Source: Nemertoderma westbladi (taxonomy: Eukaryota; Xenacoelomorpha; Nemertodermatida; Nemertodermatidae). Taken from it: a DNA stretch of 64,000 nucleotides. The notes under the pieces are model-generated. The model was given only the letters and a program-made list of their open reading frames with translations. It was not told where the DNA came from and did no database searches. The stretch is taken from the NCBI GenBank assembly GCA_032718475.1, contig JAUCBJ010001847.1, positions 1-64,000 on the forward strand. Reading direction: 5' to 3'. The translations under genes and the position numbers were made by a program. How positions within the stretch are numbered: position 1 is the first letter of the stretch; every line of letters begins with the position of its first letter. This document shows positions 1 to 12,068 of this stretch, in pieces.

Positions 1-194
1 TATATATAATCAAAAAAAAATTCATAAGCTACTCAACGTAAATAAAATATAATATCTAAACTTTAATTAATTTAATATTTTCAGAATGAGCTCGAATGAA
101 TCAGTTGAGCTCTTTATATATATATATATATATTTCAAGTTTCTACTTATACCAACCAATCATAAATAACAGTTACATTGGAAACTAATATCAT

Positions 195-430
195 AAATAA
201 AGTTGCTTTTACAACTGAATTCTTTATAATAAAATCAAGTCTAAACCAAGATGTGTCTAATGCGTTTTTAATTTTCATTGATAAAGTAGGTTTTACATGC
301 GAATGTTTTATATCTAATCCCGTGCTCACATTAAACTATCACCAATATTTACTCAATAAAGTCACCTTTACATGCAAATACTTTATAATAATCACGCTTT
401 GTGATAAAAAGTTACCTTTACAAGTCAGTG
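195..430. repeat. Degenerate short repeat, about four units
   Basis: A motif of the form AATAAAGT, then CTTTTACATGC, then CTTTATAATAAT recurs near 195, 281, 354 and 403 with decreasing similarity. Spacing is irregular, about 50 to 85 bp. It lies downstream of the unrecognised minus-strand reading frame. No function is evident. Confidence 0.4.
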
Positions 431-467
431 TGAAACTGAAAAAGAAAAGTCTCTAGTTAATAATAAA

Positions 468-1514
468 TCAATCTGATACTGTTTTTATATGTTCCTTATT
501 GTAATCTGCTACCTCTTCACTTGCTTTTGTAACTTTTATTTTCTTTGTAGGTATAGAATCATTGTTGGGAATGGAAGATGATTGAGATGTAGATCTGCGC
601 TTTCTATCACTCGAGGTCTCTTCGATGTATGTCTTTGGATTAAATGTGGATGAAACTACTTCTGGAAATGACTTATTATCCTTAAACTTCCAAGTTGGTG
701 GATATAGAATCACGAAACCGTCTGCTATATCAGTTGATGAAACCTTTAACATCATATCATAGAGAAACTCTATATGAGGTATGTCTTTATCGTAATGTAA
801 CTGTAAATATTTGCTTTCCTTGTCAGTAATAATTACTTTTTTTTCTTGTACATTTATTTTTACTTTAAGTCGGTCAGATAAAGCTACTTTATCGTCCGTA
901 TCTAGCTCTGAAAAGACACCTTCGTTACTAATTTCATAATTCCATTCATACCACAATGAATTTACTTCCGATGCTGTTAAGTTAAACCCATTATAATACC
1001 TAAGACCAATAGCATCAGAATATCTAGCTGAAATCTCCCATAGTCCCATATAAGTCGCTCCTTTATATTTGCTTACAAAACCAACAAAAGATGGGTTGGT
1101 TAAATTAACAACATAACACTGATTTATTATTTCGAGTGGTGGTGATAACAATTCTAATATTTCTGTCTTACTCTGAAGTAATAAATTAATGAGTGATTTG
1201 TTTAGAATTTGACATTTGCCTTGCTTCTGAATATATACGTTTTCAGTAATAACACAGGTGGAAATATTTAACTTTCCTCTTGTAAATTCTATATTAGGAT
1301 AAATATTACCTCTTGAAACTGGTGATTCCTTTTGTCGGTTGAATAATATTTCTAAGACGTCTAGAAGGTAGAGTGTATCCTGGTAAGAGAAGCACGTTGT
1401 TACATTGCTATCGCTTGAGAGTAATATAAAGTACTTGCCATAAACAATACTACAGGTATATTTATTAAATGTAAATTTCCAAGTATTGCTTGAAGTTTTT
1501 TTAAATAAATCCAT
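468..1514 (-). CDS. Unrecognised intronless 348-aa protein
   Basis: A single open frame of 348 codons begins MDLFKKTSSN and ends at a stop at 468. It is AT-rich like its surroundings and is not a repeat translation or an antisense shadow. I do not recognise the family. The first 260 residues are rich in Tyr, Leu, Ile and Val, as in a folded mostly beta protein. They contain three segments of beta-strands followed by an amphipathic helix, at about residues 27-60, 152-195 and 220-258. The last 60 residues are Ser, Thr and Lys rich with two basic clusters, DRKRR and TKKIK, resembling a bipartite nuclear localisation signal. There is no signal peptide or membrane segment. A nuclear DNA-binding role is possible but is inference only. 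The lack of introns next to a gene full of introns suggests a retrogene or a gene of viral or transposon origin. It may lie in a PDE1 intron or beyond the PDE1 3' end. Confidence 0.6.
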   Translation of the reverse strand: MDLFKKTSSNTWKFTFNKYTCSIVYGKYFILLSSDSNVTTCFSYQDTLYLLDVLEILFNRQKESPVSRGNIYPNIEFTRGKLNISTCVITENVYIQKQGKCQILNKSLINLLLQSKTEILELLSPPLEIINQCYVVNLTNPSFVGFVSKYKGATYMGLWEISARYSDAIGLRYYNGFNLTASEVNSLWYEWNYEISNEGVFSELDTDDKVALSDRLKVKINVQEKKVIITDKESKYLQLHYDKDIPHIEFLYDMMLKVSSTDIADGFVILYPPTWKFKDNKSFPEVVSSTFNPKTYIEETSSDRKRRSTSQSSSIPNNDSIPTKKIKVTKASEEVADYNKEHIKTVSD

Positions 1515-2035
1515 AATTAGAATGAAAACTATTTTGAAAAATAAAAACTAAATAAATGATTATTAGATTGTAAAACTTCGGTTTATATGGTTGCTTTAAT
1601 AAAACAGAGTGACTTACAGTGAGGAATATAGTAGATTCGTGTAACAGATGCAACGTGTACAGCTAAATTTATTACATTAGCGCGAGTTAGAGAGTGAAAT
1701 AGCAGTAACGAGTAACAGATGCAACGTGATCAATGCTAGCCCTGTCATTCTAACTTATATTCAACTTAGTTGATCGACCAGTTACATCGATAAAAGAAAT
1801 CGATTATTATTAATAGTCGAATTAATGTATTCTACACTATAGTAATTATGTTAAGGAACTAGAAGCTATTTATAAACATCTGCTACCGGTGATGAAGATG
1901 AAGAATTCAATGACTATGGTATAACACAGATATTTATCGCCTTTTTCTCTCGAGGTTGGATGGGTGAGTGAGTGGAGGAATGTGGGGAGTTATAATGGTC
2001 CCGAGTTCGAACCCTGTTGAATATTTTGTTATCTG
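1515..2035. other. Noncoding stretch with one tRNA-like box
   Basis: No gene is visible. GAGTTCGAACCC near 1992 resembles a pol III B box, with GGTTGGATGGGTGAGTG upstream as a weak A box, so a decayed tRNA-derived SINE is possible. The octamer CAGATGCAACGTG occurs twice between 1640 and 1730. Confidence 0.3.
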
Positions 2036-2325
2036 AAAAATTGCAAAATTAAATTTAGTTACTGGTGAAAAATAGTAGAAGTTACCTGTAGACACTCGTA
2101 GCACCTGTAAAATAAAGGTTGGTGAATATGAAAAATACTGGTTACTGAAAAATTGCGATTTGAAAAATAGTAGAAGTTACCTGTAGACACCTCTAGCGTC
2201 TGTAAAATAAAGGTTGGTAAATATGAAAACAATGGTTGGTGAAAAATTGCGATTTGAAAAATAGTAGAAGTTACCTGATGCTAAGTGTAGACACCCGAAC
2301 ACCTGTAAAATAAAGGCTGGTGATT
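2036..2325. repeat. Tandem repeat of about 105 bp, three units
   Basis: Three successive units share GAAAAATAGTAGAAGTTACC, then GTAGACACC, CTGTAAAATAAAGG and TGGTGAA. The units begin near 2036, 2140 and 2235 and differ by small substitutions and short insertions. Confidence 0.75.
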
Positions 2326-2555
2326 GGATGCAGTACTAGCGTTGGGTGACTAATAACGCCTCTAGCGGAAGATGCGGGAACTTGAGAAGTTACCATGGTT
2401 ACGGATGAAATGCTGTCATCTGATTGGTTGAAATAATAACGACCACCGCAAAAGGTTGAAATGGTTGCTTCTGATTGGCTGCAGTACTAGAAATGGACGG
2501 TAATGATGGACTACGGGTGACCATGGCCGGGTGTCCATGTAATGTATACTACTAA

Positions 2556-4655
2556 GAATGTGAATTGATACCAACAAACAACACATTCGGAAAGAGTATG
2601 GGGAAGCTATGGACCTTTCAATACCCTAATGGAACCAAAGCACAACTGGATTACATCCTCATAAACAAAAAGTGGAGAAACAGCATGATCAACTGCGAGG
2701 CATACAGCTCGTTCAACCTAATTGGTTCGGACCACAGAATTGTGACTGCAGAGATCAGACTCAGTTTGAGAGCCAGCAAACCCAGGACAAGCAAGCAAAT
2801 CAACTATGACTGGGAGAAACTCAGAACTGACAATGCTGTAAAGGATGCTTATACAGTAGAAGTTCAAAACCGCTTTGAAGCACTTCAGTCAATGGATGAA
2901 GACCAATCCACCGATTCAATATACCAGAATATAATAATAGCCCACAAGGAATCAGCTAAGAGGCATATCCCCCAGAAACCTAAACGAAAACAGTATGTGC
3001 CATGGCAAAACTCTGAGGTTACTTGTAAGAGAGAAGATCTTAAGATAGCCTACAAAGTTAAAACCGAACAACCAACAACCGAAAACCACCAAACATCGAG
3101 GTCAGCCCTACAAGGAAAATATATGACAAGACACTACCTATAGAAACAGGGGACTTCACACCTGCCGAACTCCAAAGAAGCATTAAAAGCATGTCCAATA
3201 ATAAAGCGAGTGGATTAGATGAAATCCCAGCGGAGGTATGGAAAACCGGAGTGCTAAATAGACCATTATTGAATGTTTGCAACCGGATGTTAAAAGGGGA
3301 AAAGCCACCACCAATTTGGACTAAAGGTCAACTAAAGCCTCTCCCCAAGAAAGGAGACCTCGGCATACCAACAAACTATCGTGGGATCTGTCTGCTCGTG
3401 GTAGCTGCCAAAATATACAATAAAATGATTCTATATAGGATTAGGCCTCACATAGAGAAACTACTGCGTAAGAGCCAAAACGGATTTCGACCAAGTAGAT
3501 CAACAATTGCTCAGATACTTGCACTACGGAGACTGATTGAAGGAATTAAGTCGAAGAATCTTCCCGCAGTCATGACTTTTGTGGACTTCAAGAAGGCATT
3601 CGACTCCATCCATAGAGGTATAATGCTTGAAATCCTAAGAGCTTATGGAATACCAGAAGTAATTGTTGCTGGCATTGGATTGTTATATTGTGACACAGAT
3701 GGTGAAACTGAGTTTTTCTCAATCCTGGCTGGCGTACTGCAAGGTGACACATTAGCACCATTACTATTTGTAATTGTGCTGGATTACGCAATGAGGACGG
3801 CCACAAAGGGTGAAGATCTGGGATTCATACTTCAAGAATGCAGAAGTAGCCGGCAACTACAGTCACAGATACCGACTTTGCGGATGGCATCGCCCTGCTC
3901 TCTAATACGCTAGCAGATGCACAGCTTCTACTAAATAAAGTGGAGAGGGCTGCTAAGGAGGTTGGATTGCATATAAATGCTACGAAGACCGAATTCATGA
4001 CCTTTAATGTTAATGGAAACTTGACCACCATTGATAATAATCAACTAAGGAAGGTCGACGACTTCCAGTACCTAGGATCATGGATAGAGAGTAGCAAAAA
4101 GGACATAGAAGTTAGGAAAGCAAAGGCTTGGGTAGCTCTATAAAAAAGGATACCATCTGGAAATCAGATCTCTCCAGGCACCTGAAGACTAAGTTCTTTC
4201 GAGCCACAGTGGAAAGTGTATTTTTATACGGGGGTGAGACCTGGACACTGACTAAATCACTTGAACAACGAATTGATGGTTGCTACACAAGACTACTAAG
4301 GGCAGCCCTAAACATCAGCTGGAGACAACACATGACAAACGCCGAGCTTTATGGTACAATACCACCTGTATCAACCACCCTCCGTGAACGCAGATTAAGA
4401 TTCAGTGGGCACTGCTGGCGAAGTAAAGACGAGGTCATACCAGATCTACTTCTCTGGCAACCAACTCATGGAAAGCGTAGTCGTGGACGACCGGCCATAA
4501 CATATATAGATCAACTTGATCTTGATCAAGTTGGTCAAGGTCATCTATTGATCAACTGAACTTTGGAGAAACGAAATTGCGACAACTGGAGAATCGGGAA
4601 GCCTGGAAGGATCTCATTTCCACTGTCCGAGTTCGTTCGACCTAGTAGTAGTAGT
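2556..4655 (+). pseudogene. LINE family B copy 1, 5'-truncated non-LTR retrotransposon
   Basis: The copy starts inside the apurinic-like endonuclease domain (GKLWTF, then GSDHRIV near 2730). It continues through the reverse transcriptase with NYRGICLLVVAAKIYN, FVDFKKAFDS and GVLQGDTLAP, then the thumb and C-terminal region with LYGGETWTLTKSLEQR and GKRSRGRP. It ends in a short TAG microsatellite near 4644. It is broken in several ways. There is an internal deletion near 3060-3090, a frameshift near 3830, and a change of the catalytic FADD to FADG near 3880. A stop lies at 4141, and an insertion with a local palindrome lies near 4515-4550. The closest relative is copy 2 at 53452-54375, nearly identical over the last 900 bp. 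The clade is not certain; it resembles RTE or Jockey-superfamily elements. Confidence 0.9.
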
Positions 4656-4661
4656 AGTACT

Positions 4662-6715
<2,054 letters not shown>

Positions 6716-7856
6716 TTTAAAACTAAATTTAAATAAATAAAATTAATAAAATTTAAAATTTTTAAATTAAAAAAAAATTTTTTTAAATAAAATTTTCTAC
6801 CTTCTTTTCTATTTTCTAATTGGTGGGGACAATTTCATAAATTGCAAATTAGACAAAATCCTCAATGATGAAAGCTAGGCATCAGTCGGATTATTGATCA
6901 CAATAAAATTTCCTAATAAAATCAACGAAAACATTTACTATATACTGTATGACTACTCCCATGCAAGGTTCAGTGATAAGAACGACATATATCAACCCGA
7001 CTATATAATAATATGTTTTATCAAACCAGTATATACCTGTAGAGGTAGTATAGTAAAATAAACTTCAAATATAAAATATTTCAGTACAAAGAACAATGTT
7101 GCAATAATAATACACAATTTTAAAGTTTTGATTAATTTTCAATTTTATATTGCTACAAACTAATTTAATAAAACACTTGAAATCGATAATGACATGCTTA
7201 TTTGCAAACTACGCCTAAATGATACCGGTAAATGATGATTTTAATGAATCTAGCATGCATGCTGCAAGATAAAACAGAAGATAAATGAATCTATCTCACT
7301 GTAGGCCTACTGTTGAGAAAAAGACCTATAACTGCTGCAACTATACTAAGGAAACGAAAAATATTACTGATCTGATATGAAATAATGCTAATACAAAATC
7401 GGAGAGAAACCGAAAAGTGCTATGCAATCAAATTATATGATGTATATATGAGAAAACTAAAGTAAATGGAAAGGATTATACCATACCGGTAACCTACAGT
7501 ATTATTATTTATTAAAATGGAATTACTGGATATGGGGTGTAGTATGATTTACTACTATTACGGTCGACCTACTGAATAGGAAAATAAAAATTAACACAAT
7601 TGATAATTAGTACAAATGTACAAAAGAAAATGTAAGAATCAAATATATTAATCAAGTTTTATTCTACTCACAGTAAAATTGCCATATGGATAAATCATGA
7701 TATTTTTTATAAATAGAGATAATAGAGAAAAGGAACTACTATAAATAGATCACCAGGCATGCTCAATGAAAGAATCAATATGGATAGAGATGATGAGGTA
7801 AACTCCATGCAGATTTATTGTTTACCAAAGCAAAGAGTCCAGGCAATTCAACTCAC
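6716..7856. other. Noncoding, probably PDE1 intron
   Basis: AT-rich sequence with no exon, RNA or element that I recognise. The next PDE1 exon, which should carry the HTADISHP metal-ligand motif, was looked for on the minus strand here and further left and was not found. Confidence 0.5.
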
Positions 7857-7964
7857 TGTTCGCTAGAGCCATGTAATAATGACGCCTTCATTATTTTAAT
7901 TTGTGCAAAGTGTTGGGACATATCTGTCCCTAGCACCATGTCTACAACCAAGGCACGAAAATCA
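7857..7964 (-). CDS. PDE1: PDE1 alternative catalytic exon, version b
   Basis: This 108-bp exon follows the acceptor TTCTTTTGCAG and ends at the donor GTGAGT after CGAACA. It enters and leaves in phase 2. It encodes SDFRALVVDMVLGTDMSQHF, then AQIKIMKASLLHGSSE, the catalytic helix region carrying the conserved Thr-Asp-Met that lines the PDE active site next to the metals. It is homologous along its full length to the neighbouring exon at 8138-8034, with about half of the residues identical and one codon more. The VLGTDMSQHF...QIK..MK part is closer to typical animal PDE1 than version a. Either version joins the preceding exon correctly, making Ser here and Arg with version a. A transcript would be needed to prove use. 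Confidence 0.85.
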
Positions 7965-8033
7965 CTGCAAAAGAACACCAAAAACTTAGCAAGTTAAGTA
8001 AATCAGTAAATCAATTTGCTGAATAATTCTTAC

Positions 8034-8138
8034 CTGAACGGTTTTTGAACTATCGCTGCTTTCACGGCCTTCACTTGTACGAAATGGTAGGACATATCGG
8101 TGGCTAGTGTCATATCGATAACTAATGTACGGAATTCT
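8034..8138 (-). CDS. PDE1: PDE1 alternative catalytic exon, version a
   Basis: This 105-bp exon follows the acceptor TTTTGCAG and ends at the donor GTAAGA after GTTCAG. It enters and leaves in phase 2, like version b. It encodes REFRTLVIDMTLATDMSYHF, then VQVKAVKAAIVQKPF, matching the PDE1 segment that follows NLSRDEYR of the preceding exon. Only 69 bp separate it from version b. Both lengths are multiples of three, so including both would keep the frame but would insert a duplicate helix into the catalytic domain. A mutually exclusive choice is therefore the likely use. Confidence 0.9.
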
Positions 8139-8221
8139 CTGCAAAACAAAGTCTACCTAGTTAGTTTCAGTTTCATCGCAACATTCATTTCATTCCATTT
8201 CCGTCACAATCAAAATCCATA

Positions 8222-8395
8222 CCTTTCCAGGGGAAAATCGATGAACACAACAGCTGATTACTCCAAAAAATAAAACTATAATGTCATATTGACATTAGTA
8301 AATTGTTTTGGTTAGAATAACGGGCCACTGTAACCTGCTCCTTTCCCTACAATGATAATTTAATTAATTCGCCTAGATGGGATTTGTGTCCTCCC
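8222..8395 (+). repeat. Dispersed repeat family R3, copy
   Basis: It contains CCAGGGGAAAATCGA, ACAGCTGATTA, TTGTTTTGGTTAGAATAACG, CCACTGTAACCTGCT and TTTCCCT in order. The same blocks recur at 9173-9395 and 13655-13790 (minus), 33995-34065 (minus), 44440-44580 (plus) and 46968-47125 (plus). Neither coding potential nor clear termini are visible. Confidence 0.7.
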
Positions 8396-9119
8396 ACCCC
8401 CTGTCTCTATGATTCAGTAATCATTCCAGCATTAACGCGTAGAACAGAGATACTACGATACTGTATATTTACTGTTACTAGAAAGGTTTGTTATTATTGT
8501 ACGGTCCCTCTGAGGATACAGTGTATCGTACTAGTTGATAAAAAAAATAAAAAATATCGTGGTATATACTGTAGAACTATACTAAAAACAATTTTAATAT
8601 AAGGCCTATCTATTTTTATCACCTATACCAGGAAAAAAGTGAGATTATTGCCCCATTAAAATAATATAAATGGAGTGTGAGATGATAATGCATAATGAGA
8701 AAGAGTTGAGATTTTTAGGCCATCTCCCTCCCTACTGATTTGGTGTAAAGGAAATGTTATTAAATCCGTTTTTTTTAATGAAGGTAGCGCAGGTGTATTA
8801 ATTATTAAAGAAAGGATTCGATCCTCGTTAACAAAAGACTATGTATTCCTGCTGCAAACAGACTTGCTGTCACAAAAAGTGCCCATATTTTATCTCTTTC
8901 AAGTCCTAGTTTCATCATCTCCACGCTTTACGAGTGGCGACGAAACAAGTGATTGCGATACGAGAATATCTCATTGATAATGAAGTTAGTTAGTGGCCGG
9001 TTACGTTACACCGTTACTGTACTTTTTCGTCTGCACACAATCATTCATTAATTTACGCCCGTGAAATAAAATAATGTTTCAAGTTTCGGATATGATAATG
9101 ATTTAATAAATTATTATTG
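8396..9119. other. Noncoding, PDE1 intron 5
   Basis: No gene, RNA or clear element recognised. The stretch lies between PDE1 exon version a and the preceding exon. Confidence 0.5.
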
Positions 9120-9172
9120 ATGTTGAGACTTCCAACCCGGAGGTAACTAGTTCGATCCCACCTGGAAGTGGA
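9120..9172 (+). repeat. Partial tRNA-like SINE-2 head
   Basis: GACTTCCAACC and TAGTTCGATCCCACCTGG match the B-box half of the SINE-2 family seen at 32990-33105 and 52500-52725. It runs directly into a minus-oriented R3 copy. Confidence 0.55.
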
Positions 9173-9395
9173 GGAGAGACAGGGGGTAACTGGACGCAAA
9201 TCCCATCTCGGCGAATTAATCTCGCCTCAATGTTAAATTATCAATTTAGGGAAAGGGGTACGGACAATTGGGACCCGGACAAAAAATGTGACTTTTAAAA
9301 ATGGAACTTTCCTAATTGTCCTATATCCGAAAGGGGCATGTTACAGGGGAACGTCATTCTAACCAATACAATAAACGAGAGTCAATAGAACTGGT
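9173..9395 (-). repeat. Dispersed repeat family R3, copy
   Basis: The inverse of the copy at 8222: it carries AATCCCATCTCGGCGAATTA, CTCAATGTTAAATTATCAAT and ATTCTAACCA in reversed order. With that copy it makes an inverted pair within intron 5. Confidence 0.65.
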
Positions 9396-9825
9396 TACAG
9401 TTTTATTTTTGATAGTAATCGGCCGTTATTTGCGTCGACTATCCACTGGGGGGAGGGATGAATTTTTGTCGCATCGAAAGACCCCCCCTATCAGCAGATT
9501 GAACGATAAATCAATTCAATTCATGTTTCAAGATTCAAAACTTTAGCAAATAACCCGTTAACGTTGCTAGGTAATAAATAATATAATATAAAAACACCTT
9601 ACAAATAAAAGCTGAAAAATTAATTTACTTTTTTCCAAAAATCAAGCTGTACAAAAAAGTATGACACTTCAATAGGATAGGAACATGTTGTTTCTCTGTT
9701 AAAATTAATTTTAATTGCAAGTTGATATATATAGTCTGTGAAAAATATATGTAGTTCATCCCAAGATTATATTCAAGAGACCGGATCATGTTGAACACGG
9801 TTGTTTAAAATACAAATAGGCGACT
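9396..9825. other. Noncoding, PDE1 intron 5
   Basis: AT-rich; nothing recognised. Confidence 0.5.
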
Positions 9826-10175
9826 CTCACCGTGGCATAATGGTTACATTCGTCGCCTTGATCTCACTATCTCTCCAGCGCTCAGCTCTCGGGGCAAATA
9901 CCACACCCTGGTTTGCCATTCCACAGGGTGGGTGTCTCTCCAGAGGTCGTGGGTTCGATCCCTGTATGGGGTCAGCGTAGTTTTCGTTTCGACACGAATG
10001 CTTTCAGGGGACTAGCCCACGACGCATCTCTGCTTTGCATCCTTAAATGGTAGCTAAATGAGTACTGGAGTTTCCTCTGAGGAGTAAAGTTCTGGGGGGA
10101 CCGCACTGGGAATAAAGACTTTGTGAGTAATACCTGGCCTAACGGCTGTAGAAAGCTTTACTTAACTTTTTTGAA
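9826..10175 (+). mobile_element. tRNA-derived SINE (SINE-1) with internal insertion
   Basis: The head has an A-box-like GTGGCATAATGGTTACATT near 9833 and a B box GGGTTCGATCCC at 9951-9962. The body carries TTTCGTTTCGACACGAATGC, then GCATCCTTAAATGGTAGCTA and GGGGACCGCA. The same body occurs reversed at 34133-34410 and, truncated, at 44600-44752. A true tRNA gene is excluded because the boxes are too far apart and a long body follows. Between the boxes this copy alone has about 66 extra bases flanked by a repeated TCTCTCCAG. The copy ends about 50 bp from the 3' edge of a PDE1 exon. Confidence 0.88.
9882..9936 (-). repeat. 55-bp block identical to LINE-A 5' region, inverted
   Basis: Read on the minus strand, this block begins GACACCCACCCTGTGG and ends GCCCCGAGAGCTGA. 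It matches 48512-48566 and its duplicate at 49156-49210 without a mismatch. TCTCTCCAG stands on both sides of the extra sequence in the SINE, resembling a 9-bp target duplication. Confidence 0.85.
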
Positions 10176-10227
10176 ATAATACAAACACATTTTTTACCCG
10201 GTACTTATTGTGTTTTCCTATATTTAC

Positions 10228-10454
10228 CTGTACTCATCCCTGGATAGATTCGACAAGAGATTGTATTCCTCTTGTTGGAGTATCCGGAATGCAGACGATA
10301 CGTGATGGTTCTCCAGAACCGCTCTGTCGTTGTACAGCAGTGCGAACTCCGAACGTGTGTTTACGTGGTAGTTGTTTGTCGTTCCCGTGTGCTCAAAGTC
10401 GTGGATGGCCGCGGCAAATAGAACGGCAAAAATCTCCAAATCTGTCAGCCAATG
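10228..10454 (-). CDS. PDE1: PDE1 exon 5, catalytic core with metal ligands
   Basis: This 227-bp exon sits between acceptor TTTCTTTCCAG and donor GTAAAT. It enters in phase 0 and leaves in phase 2. It encodes 75 residues starting HWLTDLEIFAVLFAAAIHDF and ending LLSNLSRDEY. The class I phosphodiesterase signature H-D-x2-H-x4-N is intact as HDFEHTGTTN; its His and Asp coordinate the two catalytic metals. The following NDRAVLENHH stretch is also highly conserved in PDE1. The enzyme hydrolyses cAMP and cGMP to 5' nucleotides and in this family is stimulated by calcium-calmodulin. The exon is intact and its reading frame joins both neighbours. Confidence 0.95.
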
Positions 10455-11810
10455 CTGGAAAGAAATGATACATTACTTGTGGAAACATAATAAATACAAA
10501 TTCTGGGATCTTTAAATATTTAGGTTCAATTTTTAATTTAGTTCCAATAATTTTCCGTTTCGGAAGTGTCCCCATGGGTTCAAGTTGCAAATTTTACAGG
10601 GGCACCAAGTATCACCCATTTATACTTCCTACAATGCCTCCAGTTTTATAACTTGCCACAAATATAACCAGTTTTATAAGCGCCATTGGTATCACACGCT
10701 TTATATGTGTCACAAGTGTGACATGTGTTATATATTGATAATAACAATGTGTTGGCAAGCTGTATTTTTCGAGGTGTTTGTTAAAATAAAAGATAAGTTA
10801 TTTTCGGTAAAATAAAACTTATCATTCGAGGTTAAGACCCCTAGATCCCTTCCTATAATAATAAATGTGTTATATATGTGTCACAAATAAAAACAGTTTT
10901 ATTAGTCAGTCACAAGCAAATACACTAGGATGGCGTGACCCTAGTGTTATCAGTTTTATAAGTGTAGCAATGCGCAAAAAACTGCTTCAAAACAATCACA
11001 CGTGTCATAAAACGTCATAAATGTTTTATATATGACGCAATTTGCTCCAGTTTCAGTGCCATAAGTAGTGCCAGTTCACAGCTTGCCAAGTATTATACGC
11101 ACCGTAAGTGAGTGTGGGTTGTTTACAAGTGCCATAAAACACGCGATTCGTGATAAATTAGGCCTAATTCGTTAGGCCATTACTTTCTCAAGCTCCCCCA
11201 ACACACTCAGTAATTTTCTGACTTTAGACATGAATTCTGTACTCAAGTTTTTCAATTTATTGGATTTGTGTAAAAGGCTGCGGCTATACGGGACGACGTT
11301 AGCCTTGATGTGTAGATTAGGCGGGTTAATCACATTTAACAAACAAGCAAGTAACTCGCTGGTCGGGGCAACTAAACCAAACAAGGTACGAACCCTCTAA
11401 TCATATTGGATAAGGCAATTACCTACAGCTGAATGGTAATGAGGATAAAATGTTCAGCCCACTAGTACGCTGAGCTGAGCCGTGCCGAAAGTGAAACACT
11501 AAACACAATACGGTTCGTTCTATTGAACCTGATGCAAGAATCCCTTAGTTCCCAAGGATAATGTTACACTAGCATCGCTAAAAATCTTGTTTATGAATTC
11601 ACTACGCGAATACATACAGTATGTGGGTCGTCTAATGGTAAAAGATAAGAACGCTGCATGGTTGATTAACTGCAAAGGTATCATATCAGATTACCATTTT
11701 TCAATCGCTTTACTTACACGCTGTGTTGTAACCCAATATTTTTTCAAAGCCCCTTAAATGTGCGAGTTTTGTTAAACCTATGAAACAATAAGGCCTACTC
11801 AGTCACTCAC
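10455..11810. other. PDE1 intron 4
   Basis: A 1356-bp intron, with donor GTGAGT after ACTAATG and acceptor TTTCTTTCCAG. Between 10590 and 11070 the words CAGTTTTATAA and GTGTCACAA recur many times at irregular spacing, as in a very degraded tandem repeat. No gene is seen inside. Confidence 0.75.
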
Positions 11811-12068
11811 CATTAGTCCTGTGGATAACATAAAGTAATGCATTGTTTGCATAACGTCGGCGCCGTGGACTAGATTATGGTACGGGTTTCCGAACTTGCT
11901 GTAGCCTTCCTCCAGTTTATCCAGAAACCCCAACAACGGGGGAACCGAGATTTTGAATTTAGCTACTAAGTCGTATCGATTTATCAGTTCGTAGGCGCAG
12001 TATTTGAGCGATGAACCATTACTAGCGTCGTTCAGTGCGTACATATCAAATGACCAATCGTCTAGCGA
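11811..12068 (-). CDS. PDE1: PDE1 exon 4, start of catalytic domain
   Basis: This 258-bp exon has acceptor ATTGTTTAG and donor GTGAGT, and is phase 0 at both ends. It encodes 86 residues from SLDDWSFDMYALNDASNGSS to HYFMLSTGLM. The segment YHNLVHGADV carries the His that serves as proton donor and the next metal-binding His of the phosphodiesterase core. The stretch GYSKFGNPYHN is nearly invariant in PDE1 proteins. The donor site overlaps no alternative start or stop. Nothing is broken. Confidence 0.95.

Noticed and set aside
7964-8034. Reading 7857-7964 as a decayed duplicate exon
   Set aside because: Splice sites, phase and conserved residues are all intact, so decay is not supported; it is called as an alternative exon instead.
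9826-10175. A functional tRNA gene at the A and B boxes
   Set aside because: The distance between the boxes, the missing acceptor stem and the long repeated body identify a SINE. The same holds for SINE-2 copies.
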